Shown here: in pieces, positions 1 to 8,573 of the stretch
Layout: each line of letters begins with the position of its first letter
How positions within the stretch are numbered: position 1 is the first letter of the stretch
Assembly: GCF_030286045.1 (NCBI RefSeq)
Contig: NZ_CP127390.1
Span: 496,001 to 560,000, forward strand
DNA: 64,000 nt
Direction of reading: 5' to 3'
DNA from: Propionimicrobium sp. PCR01-08-3
Lineage (GTDB): Bacteria; Actinomycetota; Actinomycetes; Propionibacteriales; Propionibacteriaceae
Translations under genes and position numbers: made by a program
Notes under the pieces: generated by a model
The model's database searches: none
Seen by the model: the letters and a program-made list of their open reading frames with translations, nothing else
What the model was told of the DNA's origin: nothing

Positions 1-1020
1 GCCGGCTCGATCGCGCTGGCGATCACGCTGACCAAGCTCGTGGACGAGCCGCTGCGCCGTTGGAAATGGTCCGAGGCCACCAATCGGCGGATGGCTATCG
101 TCGTTGCCGGCTGGCTATGCATCGGCGCGGTGCCCAGCGGCATCTGGATCAACTACGACTCCCAGCGGTTGCGTGCCGAGACCGAACAAGCACGCATGCA
201 ATTCGTCCGGAACAATCCCGGCGCCCAGTCGTTGATGAGCGACTTCGTCTACGAAGGCGAACCCGGCGCGCCCGTGCTGCCGAAGGTCGGCGAACTGAAC
301 CGGCAATGGGTGAGCTTCCCCGAACAATGCTCGGCACGATTCGCCCCGCAAAACGACCTGGGTGCGGGCGAATGCTGGCAGACCCCCACTGCCTTTCTGC
401 CGTCGCTCACGGTGGTGGTGGTCGGCAACTCCCACACCCAGCAGCTGCTCGGTACCCTGCAGCCGATCGCTGCAGAGCGCAACTGGCAGCTGGTGATCCT
501 GCATTCTCCCGGATGCAGTTTCGGGCTGGGTGGGCCGGAGCCCTGTCAACAGACGAGCGCCGCCTTCTCGCAGTATCTGCTCGACGTCAATCCCGATGTG
601 GTGATCACGCTCGCCACCCGCACAGAAGTGGAGAATGCGGCAGGGGAGCGGGTTCCCGATGGCTTCGCACAGGTCATCGACCCGCTGCTGGACGCAGGTA
701 TCTCTGTGGTGGGTCTCCGCGACACGCCACGGTTCGCGAGCGCCCCGGTGGACTGCTTCGCGCGGGCGAACGAATCGTTGGACGAATGCAGCGTGCCCTT
801 GGAACAGATGCAGGCGAGCGCGAATCCGGCGAGAGCCTGGGACGAGCGTCCCGGATTCAGCAATGTCGACCTGAGCGATCTGTACTGCCCGAAAGACGAG
901 TGCCCCGTGGTGATCGGCAATGTTCTGGTCTGGATGGATCATGATCATCTGACCCAGGATTATGCCTCGACGATGGCGGTGCCGGCCCGCAATCGCATCG
1001 TGACTGCCGTCGAAGGCTGA
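1..1020 (+). CDS. Acyltransferase 3 / SGNH-domain membrane protein, C-terminal part (partial)
   Basis: The reading frame is open from the first base, so the gene starts upstream of the window. The first residues end a membrane domain with the EPLRRW signature that closes the acyltransferase 3 (OafA/YrhL) module. One more hydrophobic segment follows, then an exported SGNH-hydrolase-like domain. It carries the GNSH block (bases 424-435) and ends with a DHDHLT motif near base 940 that would supply the Asp-x-x-His pair. Several Cys residues suit an extracytoplasmic fold. By family this would O-acetylate a cell-surface glycan or lipid using acyl-CoA; the substrate cannot be read from the sequence. 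Confidence 0.85.
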   Translation, partial: AGSIALAITLTKLVDEPLRRWKWSEATNRRMAIVVAGWLCIGAVPSGIWINYDSQRLRAETEQARMQFVRNNPGAQSLMSDFVYEGEPGAPVLPKVGELNRQWVSFPEQCSARFAPQNDLGAGECWQTPTAFLPSLTVVVVGNSHTQQLLGTLQPIAAERNWQLVILHSPGCSFGLGGPEPCQQTSAAFSQYLLDVNPDVVITLATRTEVENAAGERVPDGFAQVIDPLLDAGISVVGLRDTPRFASAPVDCFARANESLDECSVPLEQMQASANPARAWDERPGFSNVDLSDLYCPKDECPVVIGNVLVWMDHDHLTQDYASTMAVPARNRIVTAVEG

Positions 1021-1060
1021 CCTTCGCGGCCAATGAGCGCGAGGGCCGCAAGGGCTTGTT

Positions 1061-1089
1061 TTGACCGCGGCGACCCGACGAACTACAGT
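1061..1089 (+). promoter_or_regulatory. Promoter of rplM-rpsI
   Basis: TTGACC at 1061-1066 and TACAGT at 1084-1089 are separated by exactly 17 nt, a good match to a vegetative actinobacterial promoter. It predicts a leader of about 130 nt before rplM, unlike most genes of this window, which look leaderless. A long leader would fit ribosomal autoregulation, but I could not fold it. Confidence 0.55.
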
Positions 1090-1223
1090 TGCTTCCGGTC
1101 GTTCCCGCGCGGTGTCTTCGTGGCATCGGGTCCCAGGAAGAATGGGGGCGGCCATTGAAGCATGTTCACGCGGAGCATCAGCCCGTGTGTTCTGGACAAC
1201 CACGACGGGAAGATGCACTAACC

Positions 1224-1667
1224 GTGACTACTTACAGCCCGAAGCCTGGTGATCTCACCAGGAATTGGCTCGTGATCGATGCCACAGACGTCGTGCTGGG
1301 ACGCTTGGCCACCACGGTGGCCGGGCTACTGCGCGGCAAGAACAAGCCGACGTTCGCTCCCCATATGGACGGCGGTGACTTCGTGATCGTCGTCAACGCC
1401 TCCAAGGTGGCGCTGACCGGCAAGAAGTCGACCGACTCGAAGCGTTACACCGTCTCCGGACGCCCCGGCGGCCTGCGTACCTTCACCGCCGGCGAGCTTC
1501 GCGACAACGATCCCCGTGCCCTGGTCGAGAAGGCCGTGTGGGGCATGATGCCGAAGAACAAGCTGAGCCGTCAGCAGATGGGCAAGCTCAAGGTCTACTC
1601 CGGACCGGATCACCCGCATGCTGCGCAGCAGCCGCAGCCGTACGAGATCACCCAGATCGCGCAGTGA
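1224..1667 (+). CDS. rplM: Ribosomal protein L13
   Basis: This 147-residue protein is the 50S subunit protein L13. The frame contains the family core ([16 protein letters not shown] near residues 14-29, then [26 protein letters not shown] cut short here as GMMPKNKL) at the usual length. The GTG at 1224 was chosen because a GGGAAGA stretch lies about 10 nt before it and the protein then starts with the usual short tail. It is co-transcribed with rpsI, the conserved L13-S9 pair, 26 nt apart. Confidence 0.97.
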   Translation: MTTYSPKPGDLTRNWLVIDATDVVLGRLATTVAGLLRGKNKPTFAPHMDGGDFVIVVNASKVALTGKKSTDSKRYTVSGRPGGLRTFTAGELRDNDPRALVEKAVWGMMPKNKLSRQQMGKLKVYSGPDHPHAAQQPQPYEITQIAQ

Positions 1668-1693
1668 GCGCGCACAACAACGAGGATTTGACC

Positions 1694-2215
1694 GTGTCCG
1701 AGACTCAGACCGAAGAAGTCGAAACCAATACCACCCCGTTCACCGATGAGCAGAACCGCGAGATCGCCTATCGTGCGGATTCGGCAGCAGGCGCCCAGGG
1801 TGCCTCCACGTCGCGTCCGTCGGTCATCGCTGCGGGCCAGGGCACCGGCCGCCGCAAGGAGGCCATCGCCCGCGTCCGCCTGGTGCCGGGCACTGGCAAG
1901 TGGTCGATCAATGGCCGCTCGCTGGAGGATTACTTCCCGAACAAGGTGCACCAGCAGTCGATCAACGAGCCCTTCGTCACCGCCGGTGTGGTGGGCTCCT
2001 ATGACGTGATCGTGCGCCTGGCAGGCGGCGGCGTGACCGGCCAGGCCGGTGCGGTTCGCCTGGGCATCGCCCGTGCACTGAACGCCATCGACGCCGAGGC
2101 CAGCCGTCCCGCCTTGAAGAAGGCCGGCCTGCTAACCCGTGACGCCCGCATCAAGGAGCGCAAGAAGGCAGGCCTCAAGAAGGCCCGCAAGGCTCCGCAG
2201 TACTCGAAGCGCTGA
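1694..2215 (+). CDS. rpsI: Ribosomal protein S9
   Basis: This 173-residue protein is 30S subunit protein S9. The N-terminal 45 or so residues are a variable acidic extension typical of actinobacterial S9. The conserved core starts at the [14 protein letters not shown] motif and ends with the diagnostic basic tail KAPQYSKR that reaches the P-site tRNA. The GTG at 1694 lies just after the rplM stop and gives the start MSETQTEE. A strong hairpin follows the stop codon, so the L13-S9 transcript probably ends there. Confidence 0.97.
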   Translation: MSETQTEEVETNTTPFTDEQNREIAYRADSAAGAQGASTSRPSVIAAGQGTGRRKEAIARVRLVPGTGKWSINGRSLEDYFPNKVHQQSINEPFVTAGVVGSYDVIVRLAGGGVTGQAGAVRLGIARALNAIDAEASRPALKKAGLLTRDARIKERKKAGLKKARKAPQYSKR

Positions 2216-2237
2216 TCTTTCGTATCGCGCATTCTGT

Positions 2238-2269
2238 AGCGGCCGGTCATCTACGGATGGCCGGCCGCT
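2238..2269 (+). terminator. Hairpin terminator after rpsI
   Basis: Arms AGCGGCCGGTCAT and ATGGCCGGCCGCT form a 13-bp stem with one G-U pair around the loop CTACGG, followed by GTGCTTTC. It separates the ribosomal pair from glmM. Confidence 0.6.
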
Positions 2270-2330
2270 GTGCTTTCATCTGGTGGCCCGATGCCGGGAT
2301 TACCGGACGCGACCATTACGCTTGGCCCTT

Positions 2331-3686
2331 ATGGCACGACTATTCGGAACCGATGGAGTACGCGGAGTCGCCAATGCCGACCTCACCGCAGAGCTCGCGA
2401 TGGAGTTGTCAACAGCGGCCGCGAAGGTGCTCGGTGAGGCAGGGGCGTTCACCGGACGCCGCCCCACGGCGCTGGTCGGACGCGACACCCGTATCTCGGG
2501 GGAGTTGCTCTCGGCGGCAGTCAATGCGGGGTTGGCGAGCACCGGTGTGGACGTCATCGATGTGGGTGTCGTCCCGACTCCCGGGCTCGCCTATCTGGTC
2601 AACAAGCAGGGCACCGATCTCGGCGTGATGCTGTCGGCCTCCCACAACCCGATGCCGGACAACGGCATCAAGTTCTTCCAGCGCGGCGGGGTCAAGCTCG
2701 ACGACACGATCGAGGACTCGATCGAGGAGCGGCTCAACGAGAACTGGTCGCGTCCGGTCGCCGGCGATGTCGGGCGCATCGATGCCGACGAGGGCCACGC
2801 GCTTCGCCAGGGCTACATCGACTACCTGGTGTCGAGTCTGGAGGACACCAGGCTGGACGGTTTGAAGGTCGTCATCGACGCGGCGAACGGGGCGGCGTCC
2901 TTCACGGCGGTGCCTGCCTTCGAGGCGGCCGGGGCCACGGTGATCGGCATCCACAACACTCCTGACGGTTTGAATATCAACGACCACGCCGGGTCGACAC
3001 ATATCGAGTCGCTGCAGGCCAAGGTGGTGGCCGAGGGTGCCGATCTGGGCATCGCGCTCGACGGCGATGCCGACCGCTGCCTCGCCGTGGACGCGAGCGG
3101 CGCGGTGGTCGACGGCGACCACGTAATGGCGATCCTGGCGCTCGATCTGAAAGAGCAGGGCAAGCTGCACAACAATACCCTGGTCGCCACGATCATGAGC
3201 AATCTCGGATTGATCAATGCGATGCGTGAGAACGGCATCCAGGTCGAACAGACCCGGGTCGGCGACCGCTATGTACTGGAGACCATGGCGAGCAACGGGT
3301 TCACGTTGGGTGGCGAACAGTCCGGACACGTCATCATCAGCGAATACGCGAACACCGGTGACGGTGTGCTGACCGGATTGCATGTGGCGGCGCGGGTGGC
3401 GCGCTGCGGCCGTCCGTTGACCGAATTGGCATCGGTGATGACCACACTGCCGCAGGTGATGATCAACGTGCCGAATGTCGACAAGATGCGCGCCGGCATC
3501 GATCCCGAGATCACCCGGGCAGTCACCCAGGCCAACAACAAGCTCGGGGACAACGGACGCGTCGTGCTGCGTCCTTCTGGTACCGAGCCGTTGGTACGGG
3601 TGATGGTGGAGGCCGCCACGAGCCAGGACGCCCAGCAGGTCGCTGAGGAGTTGGCTGCACTGGTCGCCACCCGCCTCGCCTTGTGA
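2331..3686 (+). CDS. glmM: Phosphoglucosamine mutase
   Basis: This 451-residue cytoplasmic enzyme interconverts glucosamine-6-phosphate and glucosamine-1-phosphate on the way to UDP-GlcNAc and peptidoglycan. The start MARLFGTDGVRG is the family signature. Ser104 in SASHNP is the phosphoserine; DGDADR at 244-249 is the Mg-binding loop; RPSGTEPLVRV near the C-terminus binds the substrate phosphate. Length is normal. The ATG at 2331 sits 8 nt after TACGCT (2317-2322), so translation from a leaderless mRNA is likely. GlmS, which makes its substrate, lies 7 kb downstream, beyond the PTS island. Confidence 0.97.
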   Translation: MARLFGTDGVRGVANADLTAELAMELSTAAAKVLGEAGAFTGRRPTALVGRDTRISGELLSAAVNAGLASTGVDVIDVGVVPTPGLAYLVNKQGTDLGVMLSASHNPMPDNGIKFFQRGGVKLDDTIEDSIEERLNENWSRPVAGDVGRIDADEGHALRQGYIDYLVSSLEDTRLDGLKVVIDAANGAASFTAVPAFEAAGATVIGIHNTPDGLNINDHAGSTHIESLQAKVVAEGADLGIALDGDADRCLAVDASGAVVDGDHVMAILALDLKEQGKLHNNTLVATIMSNLGLINAMRENGIQVEQTRVGDRYVLETMASNGFTLGGEQSGHVIISEYANTGDGVLTGLHVAARVARCGRPLTELASVMTTLPQVMINVPNVDKMRAGIDPEITRAVTQANNKLGDNGRVVLRPSGTEPLVRVMVEAATSQDAQQVAEELAALVATRLAL

Positions 3687-4645
3687 GAGTCATGGCCGCC
3701 GCGAAGTTCCGGGTACCGGGCGGACGTGCGCCCGGCTGGCAACGCTTGGCGATGGATATCGTCCGGTCTCGGTTGTTCCAGACCTTCATCATCGTGGTTA
3801 TCGTCGCCAATGCGGTGGTGATAGGCATCAACACCTTCACCTTGGACAGCCGGATCGCCAACTTCTTGATGCGCGGCGACTGGATCTCGGTGGCGATCTT
3901 CAGTGTCGAGTTGGTTCTTCGGTTCGCTGCCGACGGGTTGAACGTGAAGAAATTCTTCTCGTCGGGGTGGAACACCTTTGACTTCTTGGTGGTGGCGGTC
4001 TGCTTCGTCCCCGGGGTGTCGACCAGTGCCACGGCATTGCGGCTGGTTCGATTGCTGCGGGTCAGCAGATTGCTGCGAATCATGCCGGACGCCCGGGTGC
4101 TGCTGCGCGGGCTGCACAATGCGGCCGGGCCGGCGCTGTCGCTGGGTGCACTGACGGTGCTGCTGTGCTACCTCTACGCGGTCGTCGGCTGGATGGCGTT
4201 CCACGACAAGGGTGGCGCGGATATGCCCGGATACTTCGACAACATCGGTGAAGCGATGCTCACCATGTTCGAATTGCTGACCTTGGAAGGCTGGAACCAG
4301 ACGCTGCACGATCTGCGCGAGATCAGTCCGTTCGCCGTGCCTTACGTCATCTCCTTCCTGCTGATCGGCACCTACATCGTGCTGAATCTGGTGGTCGGCA
4401 TCATCATCAATAGCCTGGACGACGCCTACAAGGAACGTGACCACGAGCGGGCGCTGGAATGCATGGCGGCCGGTGACCAGCGGGCCAGCATCGAGACGAC
4501 CGTCAGCGAGTTGCGCGAATCCTTGGCCCGGCTGGAGGCCCAGTTGGGCGAGTTCAAACCCTCAGGTGGGGCACGGGTGATTTCAGGGCCGGGTGGCGAG
4601 GGGCTCTACACCGCCGAAAGTGAGCTGTCCGGCCCGGCGAGCTGA
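3683..4645 (+). CDS. Single-domain voltage-gated cation channel (BacNav/CavMr type)
   Basis: This 320-residue protein has the six-segment ion-transport fold, acting as a homotetramer in the membrane. S1-S3 run from about residues 31 to 110. The S4 voltage sensor carries Arg at 120, 123, 126, 129 and 132 in the every-third pattern, and a pore loop ends in the filter T200-L-E-G-W-N205 (bases 4280-4297). S6 is followed by an acidic helix-rich cytoplasmic tail (about 240-320). NaChBac/NavAb channels have TLESW; the Gly after the Glu is found in the Ca-selective prokaryotic CavMr and in eukaryotic Cav repeats I and III, so calcium permeation is inferred. The GTG at 3683 overlaps the glmM stop; ATG 3692 is an alternative. 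Confidence 0.88.
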   Translation: MRVMAAAKFRVPGGRAPGWQRLAMDIVRSRLFQTFIIVVIVANAVVIGINTFTLDSRIANFLMRGDWISVAIFSVELVLRFAADGLNVKKFFSSGWNTFDFLVVAVCFVPGVSTSATALRLVRLLRVSRLLRIMPDARVLLRGLHNAAGPALSLGALTVLLCYLYAVVGWMAFHDKGGADMPGYFDNIGEAMLTMFELLTLEGWNQTLHDLREISPFAVPYVISFLLIGTYIVLNLVVGIIINSLDDAYKERDHERALECMAAGDQRASIETTVSELRESLARLEAQLGEFKPSGGARVISGPGGEGLYTAESELSGPAS

Positions 4646-4693
4646 CGGCAGCGTCCGAACAAGTAGCCCCGGAAACCTCGACCAAGCTAGCGC

Positions 4694-5638
4694 TCAGATC
4701 CGCCGGATGCGGACTTCGGAGATCACGTGGTCGCTGCCTTTGCGCAGGATGGCGGTCGCCCGGTCGCGGGTGGGCTCGATGTTCTGGACCAGGTTGGGAC
4801 GATTGATCGTGTCCCAGACGTCAAGGGCCTGACGGATGGCTTCGGCGTCCGATAGCTCGGCGTAGGCGCGGAAGAAACTGGTCGGATCACGGAACGCAGT
4901 GTCGCGCAACGCCATGAACCTGGCCACGAACCAGCTTCGGATGTCTTCTTCATCGGCATCCACATATACGGTGAAATCAAAGAAATCGTTCAGGGCCAAG
5001 CTGCTTCCGACCGGAGCCGGCTGCAAGACGTTGAGACCCTCGACGATCAAGATGTCCGGACTCGACACGGTGATCTGCTCATCGGGAACGATGTCGTAGA
5101 TGACATGCGAATATACCGGCGCGCTGACCTCGGGAACGCCGGACTTCACCGCAACCACGAATGCCAGCAGCGACCTGCGGTCGTAGCTTTCCGGAAAACC
5201 CTTCTTGTCGAGGATCCCGCGGTCTTCCAGCACGGCGTTGGGGTGCAGGAACCCGTCCGTGGTGATCAGATCCACCTTCGGATGGCCCTGCGACTGCTGC
5301 AGGAGTTCGCGCAGCAGTCGGGCGGTGGTCGATTTTCCGACCGCCACCGAGCCTGCCACGCCGATGATGAATGGGGTGCGGCTAGGTGCGACGTTCAAGA
5401 AACCGTATGAATCGGAATACAGCTGGTCGTGATTGATGCGATAGAGGTTCAACAACTCCGCCAGCGGCAGATAGACCTCGGCGACGTCACGTTCATCGGT
5501 CGGATCCTGAAGGCCACGAAGCCGCTCGATGGTCTCCGCGTCAAGGGCCAGCTGACCATCGGTAGCCAGGTCGGCCCATGCTTGGCGCGGCACGGTTACC
5601 CACGGACTACTCACAGCAGCGTCCCCCAATTCGGACAT
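4694..5638 (-). CDS. coaA: Type I pantothenate kinase
   Basis: This 314-residue enzyme phosphorylates pantothenate, the first committed step of CoA synthesis. The P-loop GSVAVGKS is at residues 96-103, with the family strings SDSYGFLNV before it and LITTDGFLHPNA after it; the C-terminal part has the usual INRPNL motif. ATG 5638 was chosen over longer starts because it begins with the usual short N-terminus and lies 7 nt from TAGGCT on the same strand (5646-5651), a leaderless promoter. It is convergent with the channel gene, whose end is 48 nt away. Confidence 0.95.
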   Translation of the reverse strand: MSELGDAAVSSPWVTVPRQAWADLATDGQLALDAETIERLRGLQDPTDERDVAEVYLPLAELLNLYRINHDQLYSDSYGFLNVAPSRTPFIIGVAGSVAVGKSTTARLLRELLQQSQGHPKVDLITTDGFLHPNAVLEDRGILDKKGFPESYDRRSLLAFVVAVKSGVPEVSAPVYSHVIYDIVPDEQITVSSPDILIVEGLNVLQPAPVGSSLALNDFFDFTVYVDADEEDIRSWFVARFMALRDTAFRDPTSFFRAYAELSDAEAIRQALDVWDTINRPNLVQNIEPTRDRATAILRKGSDHVISEVRIRRI

Positions 5639-5743
5639 GACCGAAAGCCTAGCGGGCAAGGTGAACCAGCGCGAAGTGAAGTCGCGGCGAGCAACCCGTC
5701 TGAGTTCTACTTCAAGTTCATGCGATAATGCAAGAAATTTCAG

Positions 5744-5778
5744 ATGGACGCGAGCAGGCGAAAACGCTTGGCGTCCAT
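5744..5778. promoter_or_regulatory. Inverted repeat between coaA and the SorC-type regulator
   Basis: ATGGACGC (5744-5751) and GCGTCCAT (5771-5778) are perfect inverted arms 19 nt apart, 46 nt before the regulator start. It could be an autoregulatory operator or a hairpin in the regulator leader. The TGACAG half-site found before the aldolase is not present here. Confidence 0.35.
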
Positions 5779-5823
5779 CGGCTTCAGTGAGATAGCTAGG
5801 GTCCCACCCCTTGCGGATAGAAG

Positions 5824-6798
5824 GTGCGTGTGGTCGCGAACTTGTCCGATATTGACACCCAACAGCTGCGGCAGATGGCCCGGGTAGCACGACTTCACTA
5901 CGAGGAGGGCCTGCGTCAAAATGAGATTGCTTTCAAGCTGAGTCTGTCTCCGTCGAAAGTGTCGCGCTTGCTGAAACGAGCAGCAAGCGTGGGCGTTGTG
6001 CAGACTATTGTGAGGGTTCCAGACGGTGTGCATGCCGGACTTGAGGAAGAACTCGAAGGCAAATATGGACTTTCTGAGGCGGTGGTAACTGATGCTCAGG
6101 GCTCACACTCTGAAGTCTTGCCATCGCTCGCTGACGCTGGTTCCGCATACCTTGAAACCACGTTGATTTCTCCGGTGATTCTGGGGGTCTCGGCGTGGAG
6201 CGAGACGCTGATGTCCGTGACCAATCGGCTCACCCACGGATCAGCGCCCCGCATACGCACAGTAGTCCAACTTGATGGCGGAGTTGGGCATAGCGAGACC
6301 CAGCTTCAGTCAGCAAGAATGCTCGAGCGCCTGGCTGCTGTGAGCGATGGTGAACCTGTGATGGTTCAGGCGCCCGGTGTTGCTTCGTCGAAGGCCACAC
6401 ACGATGCATGGATGCGCGAAGAGACGGTTCGGCACGCAATGGGTCTATGGGGACAAGCGGAGGTTGCTCTGTTAGGGATTGGTGCGTTACACCGATCAGA
6501 ACTTGTTCGCAGCAGTGGCAACTACGCGCGAGCGGAAGATGTAACGGCTTTGGCTAAGCGTGGCGCTGTGGGTGATGTGTGCCTACGGTATTTCGATTCG
6601 AATGGTGATCCGGTCGCTTCCTCATTCGATGAGCGGGTGGTTGGTGTCACCTTGGCAGAACTAAGACAGATCCCGCGCAGGATTGCTGTAGCTGGAGGAG
6701 CTGAGAAGATTACCGCGATCCGAGCCGCGTTACGAGGGGGAATTATCACGACATTGGTGACCGATCTCGGCGTGGCTCGGGAACTAGCCGCTGACTGA
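5824..6798 (+). CDS. SorC/DeoR-family sugar-responsive transcriptional regulator
   Basis: This protein of up to 324 residues has an N-terminal helix-turn-helix (about residues 24-52, GLRQNEIAFKLSLSPSKVSR) and a long C-terminal sugar-phosphate-binding domain related to NagB/RpiA folds, as in SorC, CggR and DeoR. Members usually bind a phosphorylated sugar and repress the neighbouring catabolic operon. The aldolase-PTS-bicupin genes follow in the same direction, behind three TGACAG half-sites, so it is the likely local repressor. GTG 5824 is given, but GTG 5830 lies 5 nt after AAGG (5821-5824) and may be the true start. Base composition is visibly more AT-rich than the flanking housekeeping genes. 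Confidence 0.87.
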   Translation: MRVVANLSDIDTQQLRQMARVARLHYEEGLRQNEIAFKLSLSPSKVSRLLKRAASVGVVQTIVRVPDGVHAGLEEELEGKYGLSEAVVTDAQGSHSEVLPSLADAGSAYLETTLISPVILGVSAWSETLMSVTNRLTHGSAPRIRTVVQLDGGVGHSETQLQSARMLERLAAVSDGEPVMVQAPGVASSKATHDAWMREETVRHAMGLWGQAEVALLGIGALHRSELVRSSGNYARAEDVTALAKRGAVGDVCLRYFDSNGDPVASSFDERVVGVTLAELRQIPRRIAVAGGAEKITAIRAALRGGIITTLVTDLGVARELAAD

Positions 6799-6823
6799 AA
6801 GGCAAACAAGATTCAAAAGGGTC

Positions 6824-6864
6824 TTGCCACACCTTCAGTGTGACAGTACTGTCAGACATGACAG
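6824..6864 (+). promoter_or_regulatory. Promoter and probable SorC operator of the aldolase-PTS operon
   Basis: TTGCCA (6824-6829) and TACTGT (6847-6852) are 17 nt apart. The -10 box lies inside a perfect 14-bp palindrome TGACAGTACTGTCA (6841-6854), followed by a third TGACAG (6859-6864). A repressor bound here would block RNA polymerase. The SorC-type regulator encoded just upstream is the obvious candidate; that assignment is inference. Confidence 0.6.
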
Positions 6865-6887
6865 AAATTGCACATCAAGGAGGAACA

Positions 6888-7760
6888 GTGCTCGTCAACT
6901 TTAGAGAGATGCTTGCGGACGCCACGCGTAACCATTACGGAGTCGGCTGCATTAACACGCCCAATAAGACCTATCTGCGCGCCTTGGTTGAGGCGGCGGA
7001 AGAGATCAACGCGCCGTTGATCATCGATCATGCGGAGGTCCACGATCCTCTCATTCCGTTAGAACAAGTCGCCGCAGACATGGTCGAGGCTGCAGAGAAG
7101 GCGAAAGTACCGGTGGCCGTTCATATCGATCACGGTGAATCGATGAACTTCATCGTTCGTGGCCTAAACAACCGATTCAGCTCGGTCATGTACGACTGCT
7201 CCAAGCTGCCTTTCGAGGAGAACGTTCAGAAGGTCAAAGCGTTCATCGAGATGGTCCGCCCGGCGGGCATCACTGTTGAGGCCGAGCTCGGTGAGATGCC
7301 CAGTACCTTGCATGACACCCATGCCGGTGATGCGGACGCTCCGAAACCAGGATTCACCGATCCAGCGAGGGCGTCGGAATTCGTCGAGCGCACCGGAGTC
7401 GACGCACTGGCCGTCACTTTCGGCACTTCGCACGGTATATACGTCGAAGAACCACACCTCGATCTGAACCATTTGGCCAAGTTGCGTGAGGCCACCGGCG
7501 ACACGCCTCTGGTGATGCACGGCAGCTCGGGAGTTGCTCTTCCGGAGATTCGCAAGGCGATCGATGGCGGTATCGCAAAGGTGAACTACTACTCCTACCT
7601 CGCGGTCGATTCTTCGGACTTTGCGCGTACTTGCCTTGAGCAAGACAAGGAGGCAGGGATTCCAACCTTCTACCACGAGCTTGTCGAAAAGGTATACGCG
7701 CATACCAAGGACGAAGCCAAGAGGCTGCTGTCCGAGTTCTTGAACGGACATGAGCGTTAA
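6888..7760 (+). CDS. Class II (zinc) ketose-bisphosphate aldolase family protein
   Basis: This 290-residue enzyme belongs to the FbaA/GatY/KbaY family, which cleaves ketose (bis)phosphates to dihydroxyacetone phosphate and an aldehyde. Seen are the HIDHGES motif (Asp81 catalytic, His82 zinc ligand), GTSHGIY and VMHGSSG carrying the other two zinc histidines, and the family C-terminus. GTG 6888 is preceded by AAGGAGG (6877-6883) at good spacing, so this start is preferred to an upstream ATG/GTG that would overlap the promoter. Its stop overlaps the EIIA start. Because it travels with a PTS rather than with glycolysis genes, it probably acts on the phosphosugar imported by that PTS; the exact substrate is unknown. 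Confidence 0.88.
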   Translation: MLVNFREMLADATRNHYGVGCINTPNKTYLRALVEAAEEINAPLIIDHAEVHDPLIPLEQVAADMVEAAEKAKVPVAVHIDHGESMNFIVRGLNNRFSSVMYDCSKLPFEENVQKVKAFIEMVRPAGITVEAELGEMPSTLHDTHAGDADAPKPGFTDPARASEFVERTGVDALAVTFGTSHGIYVEEPHLDLNHLAKLREATGDTPLVMHGSSGVALPEIRKAIDGGIAKVNYYSYLAVDSSDFARTCLEQDKEAGIPTFYHELVEKVYAHTKDEAKRLLSEFLNGHER

Positions 7761-8229
7761 TCAGGCGACCATGGTCCATCAGGAGATTCTCGATCCGAGC
7801 CTTGTCAGGCTCAATATTGACCCGCCGCGGGACTTCTCGTCGCTGCTAGATCTGCTTGCCGAGATGCTTGACGATGCGGGCCGACTTGTGGATCGTGCTG
7901 TGTATCGGTCCGATATTTACGCGCGGGAGACCGAGGGCTCAACTTACATGGGCCAGGGAATCGGTATTCCCCATGCGAAGTCCTCGGGTGTGCGCGCCGC
8001 GTCGGTGTGCGTGCTACGACTCGCCCGTCCGATGACATACCAGTCCCACGGTGAAAGTGGGCCGGTCGACAAAGTATTCGCGATCGCTGTCCCGGCAGAT
8101 GCTGGAACGCAACACCTGAGAATCCTTGCCAAGATTGCGCGAATGCTCGTCGACGAGGCATTTATGGCCGAATTTGAGGCGTCCGAATCGGCTGACCATC
8201 TAGTGGAATTAATAGCAAATCGACTCTGA
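7750..8229 (+). CDS. PTS fructose/mannitol-family EIIA
   Basis: This 159-residue cytoplasmic protein is a type 2 EIIA domain that passes phosphate from HPr to EIIB. The active histidine is His75 in the signature GQGIGIPHAKS. The domain is free-standing and of normal length. ATG 7750 overlaps the aldolase stop by 11 nt and is followed 14 nt after its own stop by EIIB, so translation is probably coupled. The family is called fructose-specific, but members carry many sugars, so the label does not define the substrate. Confidence 0.92.
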   Translation: MSVNQATMVHQEILDPSLVRLNIDPPRDFSSLLDLLAEMLDDAGRLVDRAVYRSDIYARETEGSTYMGQGIGIPHAKSSGVRAASVCVLRLARPMTYQSHGESGPVDKVFAIAVPADAGTQHLRILAKIARMLVDEAFMAEFEASESADHLVELIANRL

Positions 8230-8243
8230 CATTGGAGAAGTCA

Positions 8244-8570
8244 ATGAAGATCGTTGCTGTGACATCTTGCGCAACCGGTATTGCGCACTCATATATGGCC
8301 GCTGAGGCCATCGAGAAGATCTGTAAGAAGCAGGGTTTCAAAGTCAAGGTTGAGATTCAGGGAGCGATGGGTATTGAGAATGCTCTGTCGAATTCCGAGA
8401 TATCCGCGGCCGATGCCGTCGTTCTGGCCAATGACGTGGCGGTAAGTAAGGCAGACCGCTTCAAAGGTCATGAACAAAAGACCGTTCGGTTATCACCGCA
8501 CAAGGTGATTCAAAACCCGGAAGCGGTAGTTCACGAGTTGGAAACAGCCCACCTTATCAAGGAGGGTTGA
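8244..8570 (+). CDS. PTS fructose-family EIIB
   Basis: This 108-residue EIIB domain receives phosphate from EIIA on Cys9 in VAVTSCATGIAH and hands it to the sugar during transport. Length and the downstream EIQGAMGIEN motif match fructose-type IIB. ATG 8244 was chosen over TTG 8232 because GGAGAAG (8233-8239) lies just before it. It sits 3 nt before EIIC, so EIIB and EIIC should be made in equal amounts. Confidence 0.93.
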   Translation: MKIVAVTSCATGIAHSYMAAEAIEKICKKQGFKVKVEIQGAMGIENALSNSEISAADAVVLANDVAVSKADRFKGHEQKTVRLSPHKVIQNPEAVVHELETAHLIKEG

Positions 8571-8573
8571 GCA

